Shown: piece by piece, positions 8,846-17,651 of the stretch
Layout of the letters: each line of letters opens with the position of its first letter
How positions within the stretch are numbered: the stretch's first letter is position 1
NCBI GenBank assembly: GCA_016793095.1
Contig: JAEUJQ010000050.1
Location: forward strand, 310,001 to 374,000
Reading direction: 5' to 3'
DNA length: 64,000 nt
From: Myxococcaceae bacterium
Lineage (GTDB): Bacteria; Myxococcota; Myxococcia; Myxococcales; Myxococcaceae
Program-made: the position numbers and the translations under genes
The notes under the pieces: model-generated
Database searches by the model: none
What the model was told of the DNA's origin: nothing
Seen by the model: the letters and a program-made list of their open reading frames with translations, nothing else

Positions 8846-10063
8846 ATGCGCGTCGTCTTCCTTGCACCGACCTTCCCTCCCGAGATGATTCAATACACCC
8901 GCGGCCTCGCCGAGGTCGGCGCGAAGGTCTACGGCGTCGCCGACACGCCGCGTGAAGGGCTCCCGAGGGAGCTCAAGCCGTACCTGCACGACTACCTGCA
9001 GGTGCCGCGCATCATGGACGAAGACGACGTCATCGAACGGGTGACGACGTGGCTTCGCGGCGTGTCGGTGGACCGGGTGCTCGCGAACTGGGAGCCCCTC
9101 GTCATTCTCGCCGCGCGCATCCGCGAGCGCTGGGGCATGCCGGGCATGAGCGCCGACACCGTCCGCGGCTTCCGCGACAAGCAGCTCATGAAGGAGCGGG
9201 TGAAGGCGGCGGGCTTGCGCGTGCCGAAGTCGCAGCGCTGCACCTCGGAGCGCGAAATCCGCGCGGCCGTCGAAGACATCGGCTTCCCCGCCATCATCAA
9301 GCCCATCGCCGGCGCCGGCAGCGCCGACACCTACCGCGTCGCCAGCCAGAAGGAGCTCGAGTCGACGCTGCAGCTCGTCCGCCACGTGCCCGAGGTCTCG
9401 TGCGAGGAGTACGTCACCGGCGAGGAGTTCACCTTCGACACCGTCTGCATCGACGGCAAGCCGGCCTACGAGAACATCGCCGCGTACCTGCCCAAGCCGC
9501 TCGAGGCCCGCTCGAACGAGTGGATCAGCCCCGTCATCATCACCGTGCGCGACATGTACCAGCAGCGGCTGAAGCCCGGCGTCGAGCTGGGCCGCAACGT
9601 GCTCAAGGCGCTCGGCATGGGCGACGGCTTCACCCACATGGAGTGGTTCCTCACGCCGAAGGGCGAGGCGGTGTTCGGCGAAATCGGCTGCCGACCTGGC
9701 GGCGCGCACCTCGTGGACCAGATGAACTACACGAGCGACATCGACCTCTTCCGCGAGTGGGCGCGGGTGGCGACGTTCAAGACGTTCGAGGCGCACGTGC
9801 CGCGGAAGTACAACGTCGGCATCGTCTTCAAGCGCGCCATGGGCCAGGGGCGCATCACGCGCATCGAGGGGCTGGGGCAGTGGCTGCGCGAGGCAGGGCC
9901 GTGGTGCGTCGAGGACAAGTTGTTCCGCCCGGGCATGCAGCGGCGCAACTGGAAGCACACGCTCTTGTCGGACGGCCATGTCGTGGTGCGGCACCCGGAC
10001 TGGCATGAGGCGTACCGGCTGTCGTTCGCAGCGGCGACGGGCATCAAGCTGTACGCGCAGTGA
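8846..10063 (+). CDS. ATP-grasp family ligase (paralogue of 21903-23132)
   Basis: 405 residues from the ATG at 8846, beginning MRVVFLAPTFPPEMIQYTRG. The frame is open upstream but with a shadow-like composition. ATP-grasp features in order: a pre-ATP-grasp domain (residues 1 to about 110), FRDKQLMKERVKAAGLRVP, FPAIIKPIAGAGSADTYRV, SCEEYVTGEEFTFDTVCIDG, and the metal-binding segment MEWFLTPKGEAVFGEIGCRPGGAHLVDQMN. Such enzymes join a carboxylate to an amine or thiol through an acyl phosphate, often making dipeptides or modified amino acids. The substrate is not predictable. A second copy of the family is on the other strand 12 kb away. Confidence 0.8.
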   Translation: MRVVFLAPTFPPEMIQYTRGLAEVGAKVYGVADTPREGLPRELKPYLHDYLQVPRIMDEDDVIERVTTWLRGVSVDRVLANWEPLVILAARIRERWGMPGMSADTVRGFRDKQLMKERVKAAGLRVPKSQRCTSEREIRAAVEDIGFPAIIKPIAGAGSADTYRVASQKELESTLQLVRHVPEVSCEEYVTGEEFTFDTVCIDGKPAYENIAAYLPKPLEARSNEWISPVIITVRDMYQQRLKPGVELGRNVLKALGMGDGFTHMEWFLTPKGEAVFGEIGCRPGGAHLVDQMNYTSDIDLFREWARVATFKTFEAHVPRKYNVGIVFKRAMGQGRITRIEGLGQWLREAGPWCVEDKLFRPGMQRRNWKHTLLSDGHVVVRHPDWHEAYRLSFAAATGIKLYAQ

Positions 10064-10098
10064 GCGCCGCGGCGGCGGGTGGGGCACACTGCAGGGGA

Positions 10099-11403
10099 AT
10101 GCGGTGCGCACTCACCCTCTGCCTCGCGCTCGCGGCGTGCAACGCTGACGAGCCGCGAGACGCCGCGCGCTCACGGTCGGAGCTGGTGGTCTTCAGCGGG
10201 GGCTCCCCGAGTCGTCGGATGGGCGCGCTCACCCAGCCGGGCACGACGCTCGCGGTGCGGCGGGCAGGCCAGGGAGTCCTCGTCGCAGCCGGGGCGCCGG
10301 GGCACGGGTGCGCGAGCGGCGGGTGCCTGGGCGGTCTGCAGGTGTGGCTCCTCACGTCCGTGCCCCGCCGGGTGTGGGAGCTCACCAACGCGCCGGGGCT
10401 GTCGCTGGGAGAAGAGCTCGGCCGCGGGGTGGCGTTTGGCGTGACTGACGGCGGCTTCGTCGTCGGCGTGGGGTCGCAGCGCGGGTTCGCGGTGTTCGAT
10501 GTGGACTCCCAGGGCCTCGAACGAACGGACGGAGGCGCCACCACCTCGGTCTCGTTCGGCACCTTCTCGTTCGGTCACGCTTTCGTGCTCGGCCAGCCCG
10601 CGCTGTCGCGAGTGGCGCTCGTCGACCCTGCCAACCCCGGCACCGTCCTGATGCCCATCACCTGCGCGGCGGACGCGGGCCTGGGCGCGGTCGTCACGGC
10701 CTTCGACTGGGACGGTGACCAGCTCAGCGACGTGGTGATGAGCAACCCGGCGACGAACCACGTCGAAGTCGCTTTGAGCCGGCGCCGCTACCTGTGCGAG
10801 CGGCTCCCGGTCCCTGTCGGCGGGGGACAAGCCTTGACGTCGTTCGGACAATCCCTCGCCGGGGCAATGGGCTCGAGTGGGCCGGTGCTCGCGGTCGGTG
10901 CGCCATCCTCGTCGCTCAACTTCCAGCCGATCGCGGGCGCGGTGGCGGTCTTCGAGCTGTGCGACCTTTCCAGCCAGCGGTGCGCCGACGCAGGGGACGA
11001 TGATGGAGGCCCGGGTGATGCGGGCCCGGACGGCGGCCGGGATGCAGGGCCCGACGCGGGAATGGACGCAGGCACGCTCGTCGACGGAGGCATCGTCGGC
11101 GACGGAGGCATTGGCGACGGTGGAGTCATCAGCGACGGAGGCATCGACGACGGTGGAGTCATCGACGACGGTGGCATCGAGGACGGCGGAGTCATTGGCG
11201 ACGGAGGCATCGACGGCGGTGGAGGGACCGACGACGGCGGTGTTCGGGACGCGGGCGTCGTCATCTCCGACGTGACGTTCGTGCCCGTGTCCTGCGGCTG
11301 CACCGCTGGCCCACAGTTGCTGCTGGCGCTCACGATGACCGTGTTCCTGCGCCGGCGTGCGCGCGCTGAGCTGCGGGCCGGTTCACCACGGCCACTCGCA
11401 TGA
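10099..11403 (+). CDS. Lipoprotein with FG-GAP-like domain, DGG linker and MYXO-CTERM-like tail
   Basis: 434 residues. Start is the ATG at 10099 (preceded by CAGGGGA) giving MRCALTLCLALAACNADEP, a lipoprotein signal. Residues of about 35-300 resemble repeat-type propeller units (FDWDGDQLSDVVMSNPATNHVEVAL, GSSGPVLAVGAPSSSLN). A linker of repeated DGGI/DGGV tetrapeptides follows. The last 45 residues, FVPVSCGCTAGP, a hydrophobic segment and FLRRRARAE, match the layout of a MYXO-CTERM sorting signal (Cys motif, transmembrane stretch, Arg cluster). Having both a lipobox and a C-terminal sorting signal is odd, and it is unclear which decides the final location. Confidence 0.78.
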   Translation: MRCALTLCLALAACNADEPRDAARSRSELVVFSGGSPSRRMGALTQPGTTLAVRRAGQGVLVAAGAPGHGCASGGCLGGLQVWLLTSVPRRVWELTNAPGLSLGEELGRGVAFGVTDGGFVVGVGSQRGFAVFDVDSQGLERTDGGATTSVSFGTFSFGHAFVLGQPALSRVALVDPANPGTVLMPITCAADAGLGAVVTAFDWDGDQLSDVVMSNPATNHVEVALSRRRYLCERLPVPVGGGQALTSFGQSLAGAMGSSGPVLAVGAPSSSLNFQPIAGAVAVFELCDLSSQRCADAGDDDGGPGDAGPDGGRDAGPDAGMDAGTLVDGGIVGDGGIGDGGVISDGGIDDGGVIDDGGIEDGGVIGDGGIDGGGGTDDGGVRDAGVVISDVTFVPVSCGCTAGPQLLLALTMTVFLRRRARAELRAGSPRPLA

Positions 11404-11683
11404 CCGCCCGAGCTGACTTCACCCGCTCGACGAGCGGCCGACCTCGAGACGGCGCGTTCCACTCTGGAGCACGTGCCTTCGCGCCTGCAGGAGCTCGAGC
11501 GAGGCTGCGTACGCGCCACGCCAGCGTCGTGCCGCGTCTACGAACAGTGAAGCCCGGGTCTTCGCGCTCCGGGTCGAAGAGCTGCGTCGGGGACGCCGTG
11601 GAGAGCCCGGCCTCGGGTGGGCTGGGCTGCGACACGCAGGAAGTGGTGGACGCGGCCCCCATCTGACGAGGCAGACTCGCTGC

Positions 11684-12562
11684 GTGGAACACCGCATCCG
11701 TCGAGGCGACACGCTCTGGGCGCTGGCGAAGCAGTACAACACCACCGTCGAGAAGCTCGCTCGAGCCAACAACATCGCCGACCCCGACCGCATCGTTGCC
11801 GGCCAGACGCTGCGCATCCCCGACGCGTTCACGCAGGACGAGGCGCTCGACGCGGATCAGCTCTCTCCGCCGCCGATGTGGGCGCCGCCGGTCGCCTTCG
11901 GCCCACGGCCGCCGCCGCCTCCGCCCGGAGGGCCCACCGACATCTCAGGGCTCGGCTCGCTGTCGGCGAAGTACGAGTCCAACGGGGACCCCGGCTCGGT
12001 GTCGGGAGGACGCGGAGACCCGGGCGGCGTCAGCTATGGCGCGTACCAGTTCTCGACGAACGCCGGCTCGGCGCGGGCCTTCTCGGCGTGGTTGCAGCGC
12101 ACGGACCCGCAGTTGGGCCGGTACCTCGCGGGCATGACACCGGGCACCACGGCCTTCTCGAACGCGTGGCGGCAGCTCGCGCAGGCAGCGCCCGACGCCT
12201 TTCACGCGGCGCAGCATCAGTTCGTCGGCGAGCGCTACTACGAGGTCTCACGCAGCCAACTGCAGTCACGCCTGCCCGGGCTCGACCTCTCGCAGCGCAG
12301 CGTGGCGCTCAACGACGTGTTGTGGAGCGCCGCCGTGCAGCACGGTCCGGCTGGCGCCGTCACGGTCTTCACGCGCGCACTCGCCGGGAGGGACATGGCC
12401 CAGCTCAGCGACACCGACATCATCAACGCCGTCTACGCCGAGCGGGGCAAGCGCGACCGGAATGGCGAGCTCGCGTACTTCTCGTCCAGCTCGCGAGAGG
12501 TGCAGCGGGGCGTCGCGCAGCGCTTCGTGTCCGAGCGCGCTGATGCGCTCGCGTCCGTTTGA
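11684..12562 (+). CDS. LysM-domain protein with a lysozyme-like C-terminal domain
   Basis: 292 residues from a GTG at 11684. Residues 1-48 are a LysM motif (MEHRIRRGDTLWALAKQYN, IVAGQTLRIP), which binds peptidoglycan or chitin-like glycans. A Pro-rich linker (residues 60-85) leads to a domain starting at about residue 90 with LSAKYESNGDPGSVSGG, GVSYGAYQFSTNAGSARAF and later YYEVSRSQLQSR; Glu in KYESNGDP and the GAYQF segment resemble phage-type transglycosylase or muramidase folds. There is no signal peptide, so export could be by a phage-like or type VI device, or the protein acts after lysis. The catalytic assignment is tentative. Confidence 0.72.
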   Translation: MEHRIRRGDTLWALAKQYNTTVEKLARANNIADPDRIVAGQTLRIPDAFTQDEALDADQLSPPPMWAPPVAFGPRPPPPPPGGPTDISGLGSLSAKYESNGDPGSVSGGRGDPGGVSYGAYQFSTNAGSARAFSAWLQRTDPQLGRYLAGMTPGTTAFSNAWRQLAQAAPDAFHAAQHQFVGERYYEVSRSQLQSRLPGLDLSQRSVALNDVLWSAAVQHGPAGAVTVFTRALAGRDMAQLSDTDIINAVYAERGKRDRNGELAYFSSSSREVQRGVAQRFVSERADALASV

Positions 12563-13044
12563 CAGGCGGTGCTCCGTGAGCGCTGGGCGTCTCGTTCTGT
12601 CAGCTCCATCGCGAACTGAGAGAGGGCATTGGCGCGCGCCAACGGCGCCAACTCCTCACCGATGACGAACAGACCTCCATCGACAAGAGCGAAAGACCTG
12701 CGCCACGTCGCCGAGCGTGATGATCAGCGAGTCGATGATCAGCTCGGCGCGGGTCGTTTCTGGCGAGCAGACCCGGGACAATGGCGATCGTCGAAGCGGT
12801 GGCAGACAGTTCGCCGGTTACGCATGTCTTTCGACCGGCCCCTGGCGCTCGCGCCCGACACGGGAGGAGGCCTGCCCGTCAGTGTGCTGCGCGTGCCCTC
12901 AGGACGGGACGGGGTGGCAGCACCGCTGTGGTGCTCGCGCCCAGCACGGGACCGCTCACTGTCAGTTGCTCTGCCCGGACCTGGCCGCGCGTGTCCTTCG
13001 ACCGGCCGTGGTGTGAGTTCCGGAGGTCTCACCGCACCGGTGGC
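12563..13044. other. 482-bp gap without a supported gene
   Basis: No intact coding region was found between the LysM gene and the convergent proline-rich gene. Two things stand out. A short stretch on the minus strand at about 12660-12770 reads with good codon use (TRAELIIDSLIITLGDVAQV) before a stop, and may be a gene remnant. A partly repeated text containing TTCGACCGGCC occurs at about 12830 and 12990. Neither is enough for a gene call. Confidence 0.4.
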
Positions 13045-13779
13045 TCAATGGAGCGGCCTGGTGTTCGTCACCCGCAGGGACGACTCCTGCGCGAAGACGA
13101 AGACCTCGGTGTTCGCCGGCACCTCGACGCTGGCCGAGGCGCTGCCGCCGAGGAACCTTACCAGCACCTGGCGGGTGCCGGGAGGGACGTTCGAGATGGT
13201 GAGCTGCCCCATCTGGTTCTCACCGGTCCGCCGCTGTCCATCGACCATGACGGTGCAGGGCTTCTGGCAGGAGAGGCGCAGGATGCCGACGGCGTCGGAG
13301 ACGGGCTTCGCCGGCTGCGCTGCGCGGGGCGTGACGGTGCCGAGCGCGAGGCGCCCGCGCGAGACGAGCACCTCGACGTCGCTCGAGGCGGGGAGGTCGA
13401 GGTAGCCGGAGGCAAGCTGCATGCTCGCGAACCCGTCGATGTCGAAGCGCGTCTGCCCGGCCGGCACGTCGGAGAACTCCCACAACTGTGAGGTGACGCG
13501 ACGCCCGATGCCACCGGCGACGCGCACCGAACAGTCCGAGGGGCACTTCACCCGGACGAAGCTGGGCGCGCTGCCCGCGGCTCGAGCGGACGGGGGTGGC
13601 GGGGGCGGCGGCAACGGCGGTGGGCTCAGCCCATCCTTCGTGGCCGGCGTGGGCGGAGCGGAGGGTGGCGGAGGCGGCGTCGGGGGCTGCGCCGCGGGCG
13701 CCTGCTGGCTGCGCACCGGGAGGGGCGGCGGCTGGTCTCCGGCCTGGCTCAGGATGACGGTGATGGCGATGACGAGCAT
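13045..13779 (-). CDS. Proline-rich PEGA-like envelope protein
   Basis: 244 residues starting MLVIAITVILSQAGDQPPP, a short hydrophobic head that is either a signal peptide or an anchor. Residues 15-70 are a Pro-rich tract. Two similar beta domains follow: SFVRVKCPSDCSVRVAGG...SDVPAGQTRFDI and GILRLSCQKPCTVMVDGQ...SNVPPGTRQVLVRF. Each has the Cys-Pro-x-x-Cys-type pair plus a PEGA-like 'xVPPGxxxVxV' pattern. PEGA domains are common in surface proteins of myxobacteria. The paired Cys in each copy likely form disulphides. Its partner and role are unknown. Confidence 0.7.
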   Translation of the reverse strand: MLVIAITVILSQAGDQPPPLPVRSQQAPAAQPPTPPPPPSAPPTPATKDGLSPPPLPPPPPPPSARAAGSAPSFVRVKCPSDCSVRVAGGIGRRVTSQLWEFSDVPAGQTRFDIDGFASMQLASGYLDLPASSDVEVLVSRGRLALGTVTPRAAQPAKPVSDAVGILRLSCQKPCTVMVDGQRRTGENQMGQLTISNVPPGTRQVLVRFLGGSASASVEVPANTEVFVFAQESSLRVTNTRPLH

Positions 13780-13836
13780 GCGCGGCTCCGGGTGGGACCG
13801 GTCGCGCAGACTGCCACGCCAGACGGAATCTTCACT

Positions 13837-14163
13837 TCAGAAGCGGCGACGCAGACGAGGCCGGCCGGTGCTGACCCGCGACGGGCCGGTGAGCGGCACA
13901 GCGACCGGCTCGTCGTCTCCCGGCTCCCGGACGGGGTAGTTGCTGCGGTACAGCCAGGCGCCGAGCACCCCTGCCACGACGCCCATGCCGATGGTGAACG
14001 GCGGGTAGCAGAGCACGCGACACGCGCCGCCCATCACGGACAAGGAGCGGACGAGCCACGCGACGCCGACGGAGAAGACGACCCCGAAGACGTAGGGCGC
14101 GACGCGGTGGGCAAGGCGGGTCACCATGCCGTCAGGAGCCGGTCGCGCAGGTGCAGGGTTCAT
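13837..14163 (-). CDS. Small two-helix membrane protein
   Basis: 108 residues from the ATG at 14163; an internal ATG (MVTRLAHRV, residue 13) is an equally good start. Two hydrophobic segments (YVFGVVFSVGVAWLV and FTIGMGVVAGVLGAWLY) are separated by a short loop with two Cys (GGACRVLC), and the C-terminus is basic. No family is recognised. It is about 70 nt downstream of the btuF-like gene on the same strand and may be cotranscribed with it, but nothing in it suggests a role in cobalamin uptake. Confidence 0.55.
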   Translation of the reverse strand: MNPAPARPAPDGMVTRLAHRVAPYVFGVVFSVGVAWLVRSLSVMGGACRVLCYPPFTIGMGVVAGVLGAWLYRSNYPVREPGDDEPVAVPLTGPSRVSTGRPRLRRRF

Positions 14164-14230
14164 CGACCGCCAGTATGCCTCGATTGCCCACGTGGTTACG
14201 AGGGACGCCGAGGCGTCGCGGGCGAATCGG

Positions 14231-15070
14231 TCAGGGCCCGCGGAGCGAGGCGCAGAGCGGTCCGAGCGCGCGGGTGAGGGCCGGGCCCGGGTGCAGCAGG
14301 TCCTTGTTGGTGAGCGTCACCCAGCGTGACCTCGAGGCGAGCGCCTTGACGGCGTCGCGGCCCTCCCCCACGTCAGAGGCGTCAACCACGATGTCGGGCG
14401 GCGCGGCGAGCAGCTGCTCCTTCGACCAGACCGGGTACGCGGTGGGCGCGCGCTTCACCACGTTCTGCGCACCACAGTCCGCGAGCAGCTCATCAACGAA
14501 GCTGCCCGGCCCGGCGACGACGAGCGGTGAGAACCCGTAGACGACGAGCACGCGCGCTGGCGTCTTCGGAGCGAGTTTCCGTTCGGCGGCGCGCGCGGCG
14601 GCGAGCTCCTCGACGAGCGCCTGGGCGCGTGGCTCCGTCTTCAGCACCCGCCCGAGCTCACGCATGGCGTCGGCCGCATCAGCCACCGTGGTGAGCGGCA
14701 GCGCCAGCACCGGCACGCCGAGCGACGCCAGCTTCTCGATGGGCCTCTGATTGCCAGGCGACTTCTGCACCACCACCAGGTCGGGCTTCAGCGTCAGCAC
14801 CGTCTCGATGGACGGGTCGACGAAGCCTCCGACGCGCGGCAGCCCCTTCACCTCGGGCGCCTCGTCGAAGCGGCTGACCCCCACGAGCCGCTCCAGCGCG
14901 CCGAGGGCCGCGACCGTCTCGGTGAGCGAGGGCGCGATGGTGATGACCCGACGCACCTCTCCTGGCGGAGGCGGCCCCAGCCACTGAGCGCCAGCGTGCA
15001 GCACGAGCGACAGAAGGAGCGTCACCGTCCCCGCATCGCACAGGGCGCTGCGCGTGAAAAGCGACGCCAT
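14231..15070 (-). CDS. btuF: Periplasmic cobalamin-binding protein, BtuF-type
   Basis: 279 residues from the ATG at 15070; the open frame extends upstream into the photolyase gene but with unlikely composition. The N-terminus (MASLFTRSALCDAGTVTLLLSLVLHAGA) is a plausible signal peptide. The rest follows the class III solute-binding protein pattern: RRVITIAPSLTETVAALGALERLVGVSRFDE, LPRVGGFVDPSIETVLTLKPDLVVVQKS, a long backbone helix, then RVLVVYGFSPLVVAGPGSFVDELL and PDIVVDASD. Homologues bind vitamin B12 or iron complexes and deliver them to an ABC importer. The importer genes are not in the window. The BtuF rather than iron assignment rests on family pattern and on the BtuB locus nearby. Confidence 0.78.
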   Translation of the reverse strand: MASLFTRSALCDAGTVTLLLSLVLHAGAQWLGPPPPGEVRRVITIAPSLTETVAALGALERLVGVSRFDEAPEVKGLPRVGGFVDPSIETVLTLKPDLVVVQKSPGNQRPIEKLASLGVPVLALPLTTVADAADAMRELGRVLKTEPRAQALVEELAAARAAERKLAPKTPARVLVVYGFSPLVVAGPGSFVDELLADCGAQNVVKRAPTAYPVWSKEQLLAAPPDIVVDASDVGEGRDAVKALASRSRWVTLTNKDLLHPGPALTRALGPLCASLRGP

Positions 15071-15088
15071 GTCGCCATTGGTCACATC

Positions 15089-15109
15089 AAAGTTACCGCC
15101 GGCAACTTT
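15089..15109. repeat. 21-bp inverted repeat between photolyase and btuF genes
   Basis: Arms AAAGTTRCCG and CGGYAACTTT surround one central base, with a single mismatch. The repeat covers the photolyase stop codon (TAA, 15110-15108 on the minus strand) and lies about 19 nt upstream of the btuF start. It could be an operator for btuF or a short hairpin that ends or attenuates the photolyase message. The near absence of a loop favours a protein-binding site. No matching copy was seen near the B12 riboswitch. Confidence 0.55.
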
Positions 15110-17552
15110 ATACCAACCGGAGCTGTGAGGCGTTCCTGGCGTGAGGCGGGGCGACGGGCTCGACGACGAGCGACGGCGGAATCGCGTTGAGGCGACCAGC
15201 CGCCGCGGTGCCCGAGAGGAAGGCGGCCTCGAGGCGCGGGCCCCGACACCAGTCTCCGCACGCGATGACGCGCCCCGACTCATGCACCACGCAGTCCACG
15301 TCGAGCGCCCTCGCCACCAACGCGTGCCGCCAGCGGTGGGCCTTCATGAACGTCGGCTCGGACTTCGGCGCGCCGGTGGTGGCGAAGAAGGCCTCGACCA
15401 GCATGGGCGCGACGGCTTCGGGGGTGGCTTCGAGGTGCGTCCGGCTCCACTCGGCCGAGGCGTGCACCACCCACCGCTCGCCTTCCCGACGCCCGGGCTT
15501 CGACGAGTCCTTCGCGAGCCAGGAGAGCGGCCCGACGTTCACCAGCGCCGCGTCCACGTCGAGGGCGAGGGGCTGCGCGAAGGCCATCATCACCGCCCAC
15601 GTCGGCGCGAGCTGGGCTTCCCGAACGCGGGAGGCCATCGCGAACGACAGCGGGTCCACCAGGTCGGCCGCCTGCGGCGCGGGCAGCGCGACGACGACGG
15701 CGTCGTATTCCCCCATCGGCTCACCCTGCGCGCCAGTGAGGCCGACGTGGTCGTCACGGCGGACCAGGCCGTGCACCTGACGCTCGAAGCGCACATCGAC
15801 CCCTTCCAGCATGCGCTCGAGCAGGGCGCTCATGCCCGGCGTCGCGACGAGGCGGACCGGAGCCCTTCCCTCCTTCGCGGCGTCGAGGTCGAGGCGCTGC
15901 TTCGTCGGGCCAAAGGTGGCGAGGCGCGGCTTCCACTCGGCGACGACGCGCTCCTGCCACCACGCGCGGGCGTAGCGTGCGAAGCGCTCGTCGCTGACGG
16001 TGAAGCAGGGCGCGCCGTGGTCGAAGGACAGGTCGCCTTCCCTGCGCGTGGAGACCCGACCTCCCGGCCCGCGCCCCTTGTCGAAGACGGTGACGGTGTG
16101 GCCCGCGTCGAGCAGCGCGCGCGCGCAGGCCGCACCAGCGACCCCCGCGCCCACCACCGCGATGGCCAGCGGCTGGCCCCGCGCCGGTCGGTGCACCCGG
16201 CGCTCGTACTCGGCGACGTCGAAGCGCCGGGCCTGCTCGTCGAGGTCCCTCGGCCGCACCGCCCCGAACCACTTCACCTCTGGCGAGAAGGGCCGGTCGA
16301 GCGCGCCGAGGCACCAGAGGACGCCGCCGTACGAGGCAGGGTCGCGCCCATCGAGCGCGTAGCGGTGGTTCAGGTCGAGGAGGACGGAGAGCGCCTCCTT
16401 CGCGTTGCGCGTCCAGGGGATGAGCGCCTTCCCCCAGGTCATCCGCGCGGCGTTGTGCAGCTCGCCGTGCGTGAGGAGCGAGCGCTGGCAGGCGTCCCAC
16501 AAGGGGTGGCCCGTCTGCGCGCGTGCCAGTTGCTCCCACGACGGCAGGAACTCGCGGCCGTCACGCTCGTGCTTCGCCAGCGTCTCGCGGGCCCACGCGG
16601 GCAGTGCGTCCACCGTCTCGTGCTCCGGGTGCAGCCTGCAGAAGTGCCAGGCCAGCTCTCTCCAGGTGAGCAGCTCGTCGAGGAACTGCTCGGCCGAGTC
16701 GGTGCGGTGCGCTGCGCAGTCCCGCGCGACGCGGAAGGGCGAGAGGTGCCCGAAGTGCAGGTACGCGGAGAGGCGGCTGTTCGCGCCACGCAGCGGGTCG
16801 CTCCGGTCCTGCGCGTAGCGCTGCAGCGTCGTCTCGAGGTACCGCGTCCAGCGGGCGAGGCCGGCGTCTGTGCCGCCCTTCGTGTCGTGCACAGGCCCGA
16901 CGCCGTGGTCGATGTCGCAGCTGGCGACGAGCGCGGCGAGGTCGGCCGTCGAGAGGTCGAGCGAGTCGAAGTCAGGGGTGAAGGGTGGCCCGGCCGGCTC
17001 GACGTCGCTCCATGCGGCAGTCACGCGCGTCTTCCAGAACGGCTCGGCGGCCTTGCGGAACTCGAAGGCGCGCTCGAGCGGCCTCGGGAAGGCCCAGAGC
17101 GGCGCGACACACGACGCGTCCACGCGCCACAGCGGCGCGACCGCAGAGACCGCTTCGTCCCACCGGAGCATCGGCTGCACCGGCATGAAGTCGGTGACGA
17201 CGAGGGCGGCCTGCTTCGCGAGCTCGAGGAGGTGTGGCTGTCGATGCCCTTCGCGCTCGAGGTGGAAGACGGAGCCGACGCCCCGCGCCTTCAGGTCGCG
17301 CTGCAGGTCCCTCGCGCCCTCGAGGATGAAGGTGTGCAGCCGGTCCGACGCATAGCGGTAGCGCTCGGACAGCGCGTGGTACACGAAGCAGGGCAGGCCC
17401 AGCGCCTTCGCCGCCAGCAGCGCGACGTCGAGCGCCGGGTTCTCGGTCGCGCGCGCGGCGACGCGGGTCCAGTACACGACGTAGCGGCCGGCTCGCGGGG
17501 GAGGAGCAGAGGGCTCCACACGCTCAGCGAGGTGTGGGGGCAGCGGCGGCAT
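15108..17552 (-). CDS. DNA photolyase/cryptochrome fused to a renalase-like FAD oxidoreductase
   Basis: 814 residues. Residues 20 to about 450 are a photolyase/cryptochrome: an antenna-like N-terminal Rossmann part (AGRYVVYWTRVAARATENPALD, VFHLEREGH) and an FAD-binding helical part with SRLSAYLHFGHLSP, FLDELLTWRELAWHFC, TGHPLWDACQRSLLTHGELHNAARMTW (as two segments) and YALDGRDPASYGGVLWCLG. From residue 463 a second enzyme begins with the dinucleotide-binding motif AVVGAGVAGAACARALL and VFDKGRGPGGRVSTRR, typical of renalase-like amine-oxidase-fold flavoproteins, and ends IACGDWCRGPRLEAAFLSGTAAAGRL. The first part should repair UV pyrimidine dimers; the second may reduce or regenerate flavin or act separately. 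The join is inside one continuous frame. Confidence 0.85.
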   Translation of the reverse strand: MPPLPPHLAERVEPSAPPPRAGRYVVYWTRVAARATENPALDVALLAAKALGLPCFVYHALSERYRYASDRLHTFILEGARDLQRDLKARGVGSVFHLEREGHRQPHLLELAKQAALVVTDFMPVQPMLRWDEAVSAVAPLWRVDASCVAPLWAFPRPLERAFEFRKAAEPFWKTRVTAAWSDVEPAGPPFTPDFDSLDLSTADLAALVASCDIDHGVGPVHDTKGGTDAGLARWTRYLETTLQRYAQDRSDPLRGANSRLSAYLHFGHLSPFRVARDCAAHRTDSAEQFLDELLTWRELAWHFCRLHPEHETVDALPAWARETLAKHERDGREFLPSWEQLARAQTGHPLWDACQRSLLTHGELHNAARMTWGKALIPWTRNAKEALSVLLDLNHRYALDGRDPASYGGVLWCLGALDRPFSPEVKWFGAVRPRDLDEQARRFDVAEYERRVHRPARGQPLAIAVVGAGVAGAACARALLDAGHTVTVFDKGRGPGGRVSTRREGDLSFDHGAPCFTVSDERFARYARAWWQERVVAEWKPRLATFGPTKQRLDLDAAKEGRAPVRLVATPGMSALLERMLEGVDVRFERQVHGLVRRDDHVGLTGAQGEPMGEYDAVVVALPAPQAADLVDPLSFAMASRVREAQLAPTWAVMMAFAQPLALDVDAALVNVGPLSWLAKDSSKPGRREGERWVVHASAEWSRTHLEATPEAVAPMLVEAFFATTGAPKSEPTFMKAHRWRHALVARALDVDCVVHESGRVIACGDWCRGPRLEAAFLSGTAAAGRLNAIPPSLVVEPVAPPHARNASQLRLV

Positions 17553-17651
17553 TGGTGGCTGGGCGCTCCCGGGTGGGACTCCTCATACGACAGGCACGGC
17601 TTCGGGGACCGCACCATAGTCGCGAACGTCGGCGAGAGAGCGGGCGCAGCT

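Noticed and set aside
12660-12770. Gene fragment on the minus strand
   Set aside because: About 25 good codons before a stop are too few; no recognisable family and no start.
15089-15109. Second cobalamin riboswitch before btuF
   Set aside because: Only a 21-bp inverted repeat is there; no B12 box or riboswitch core.
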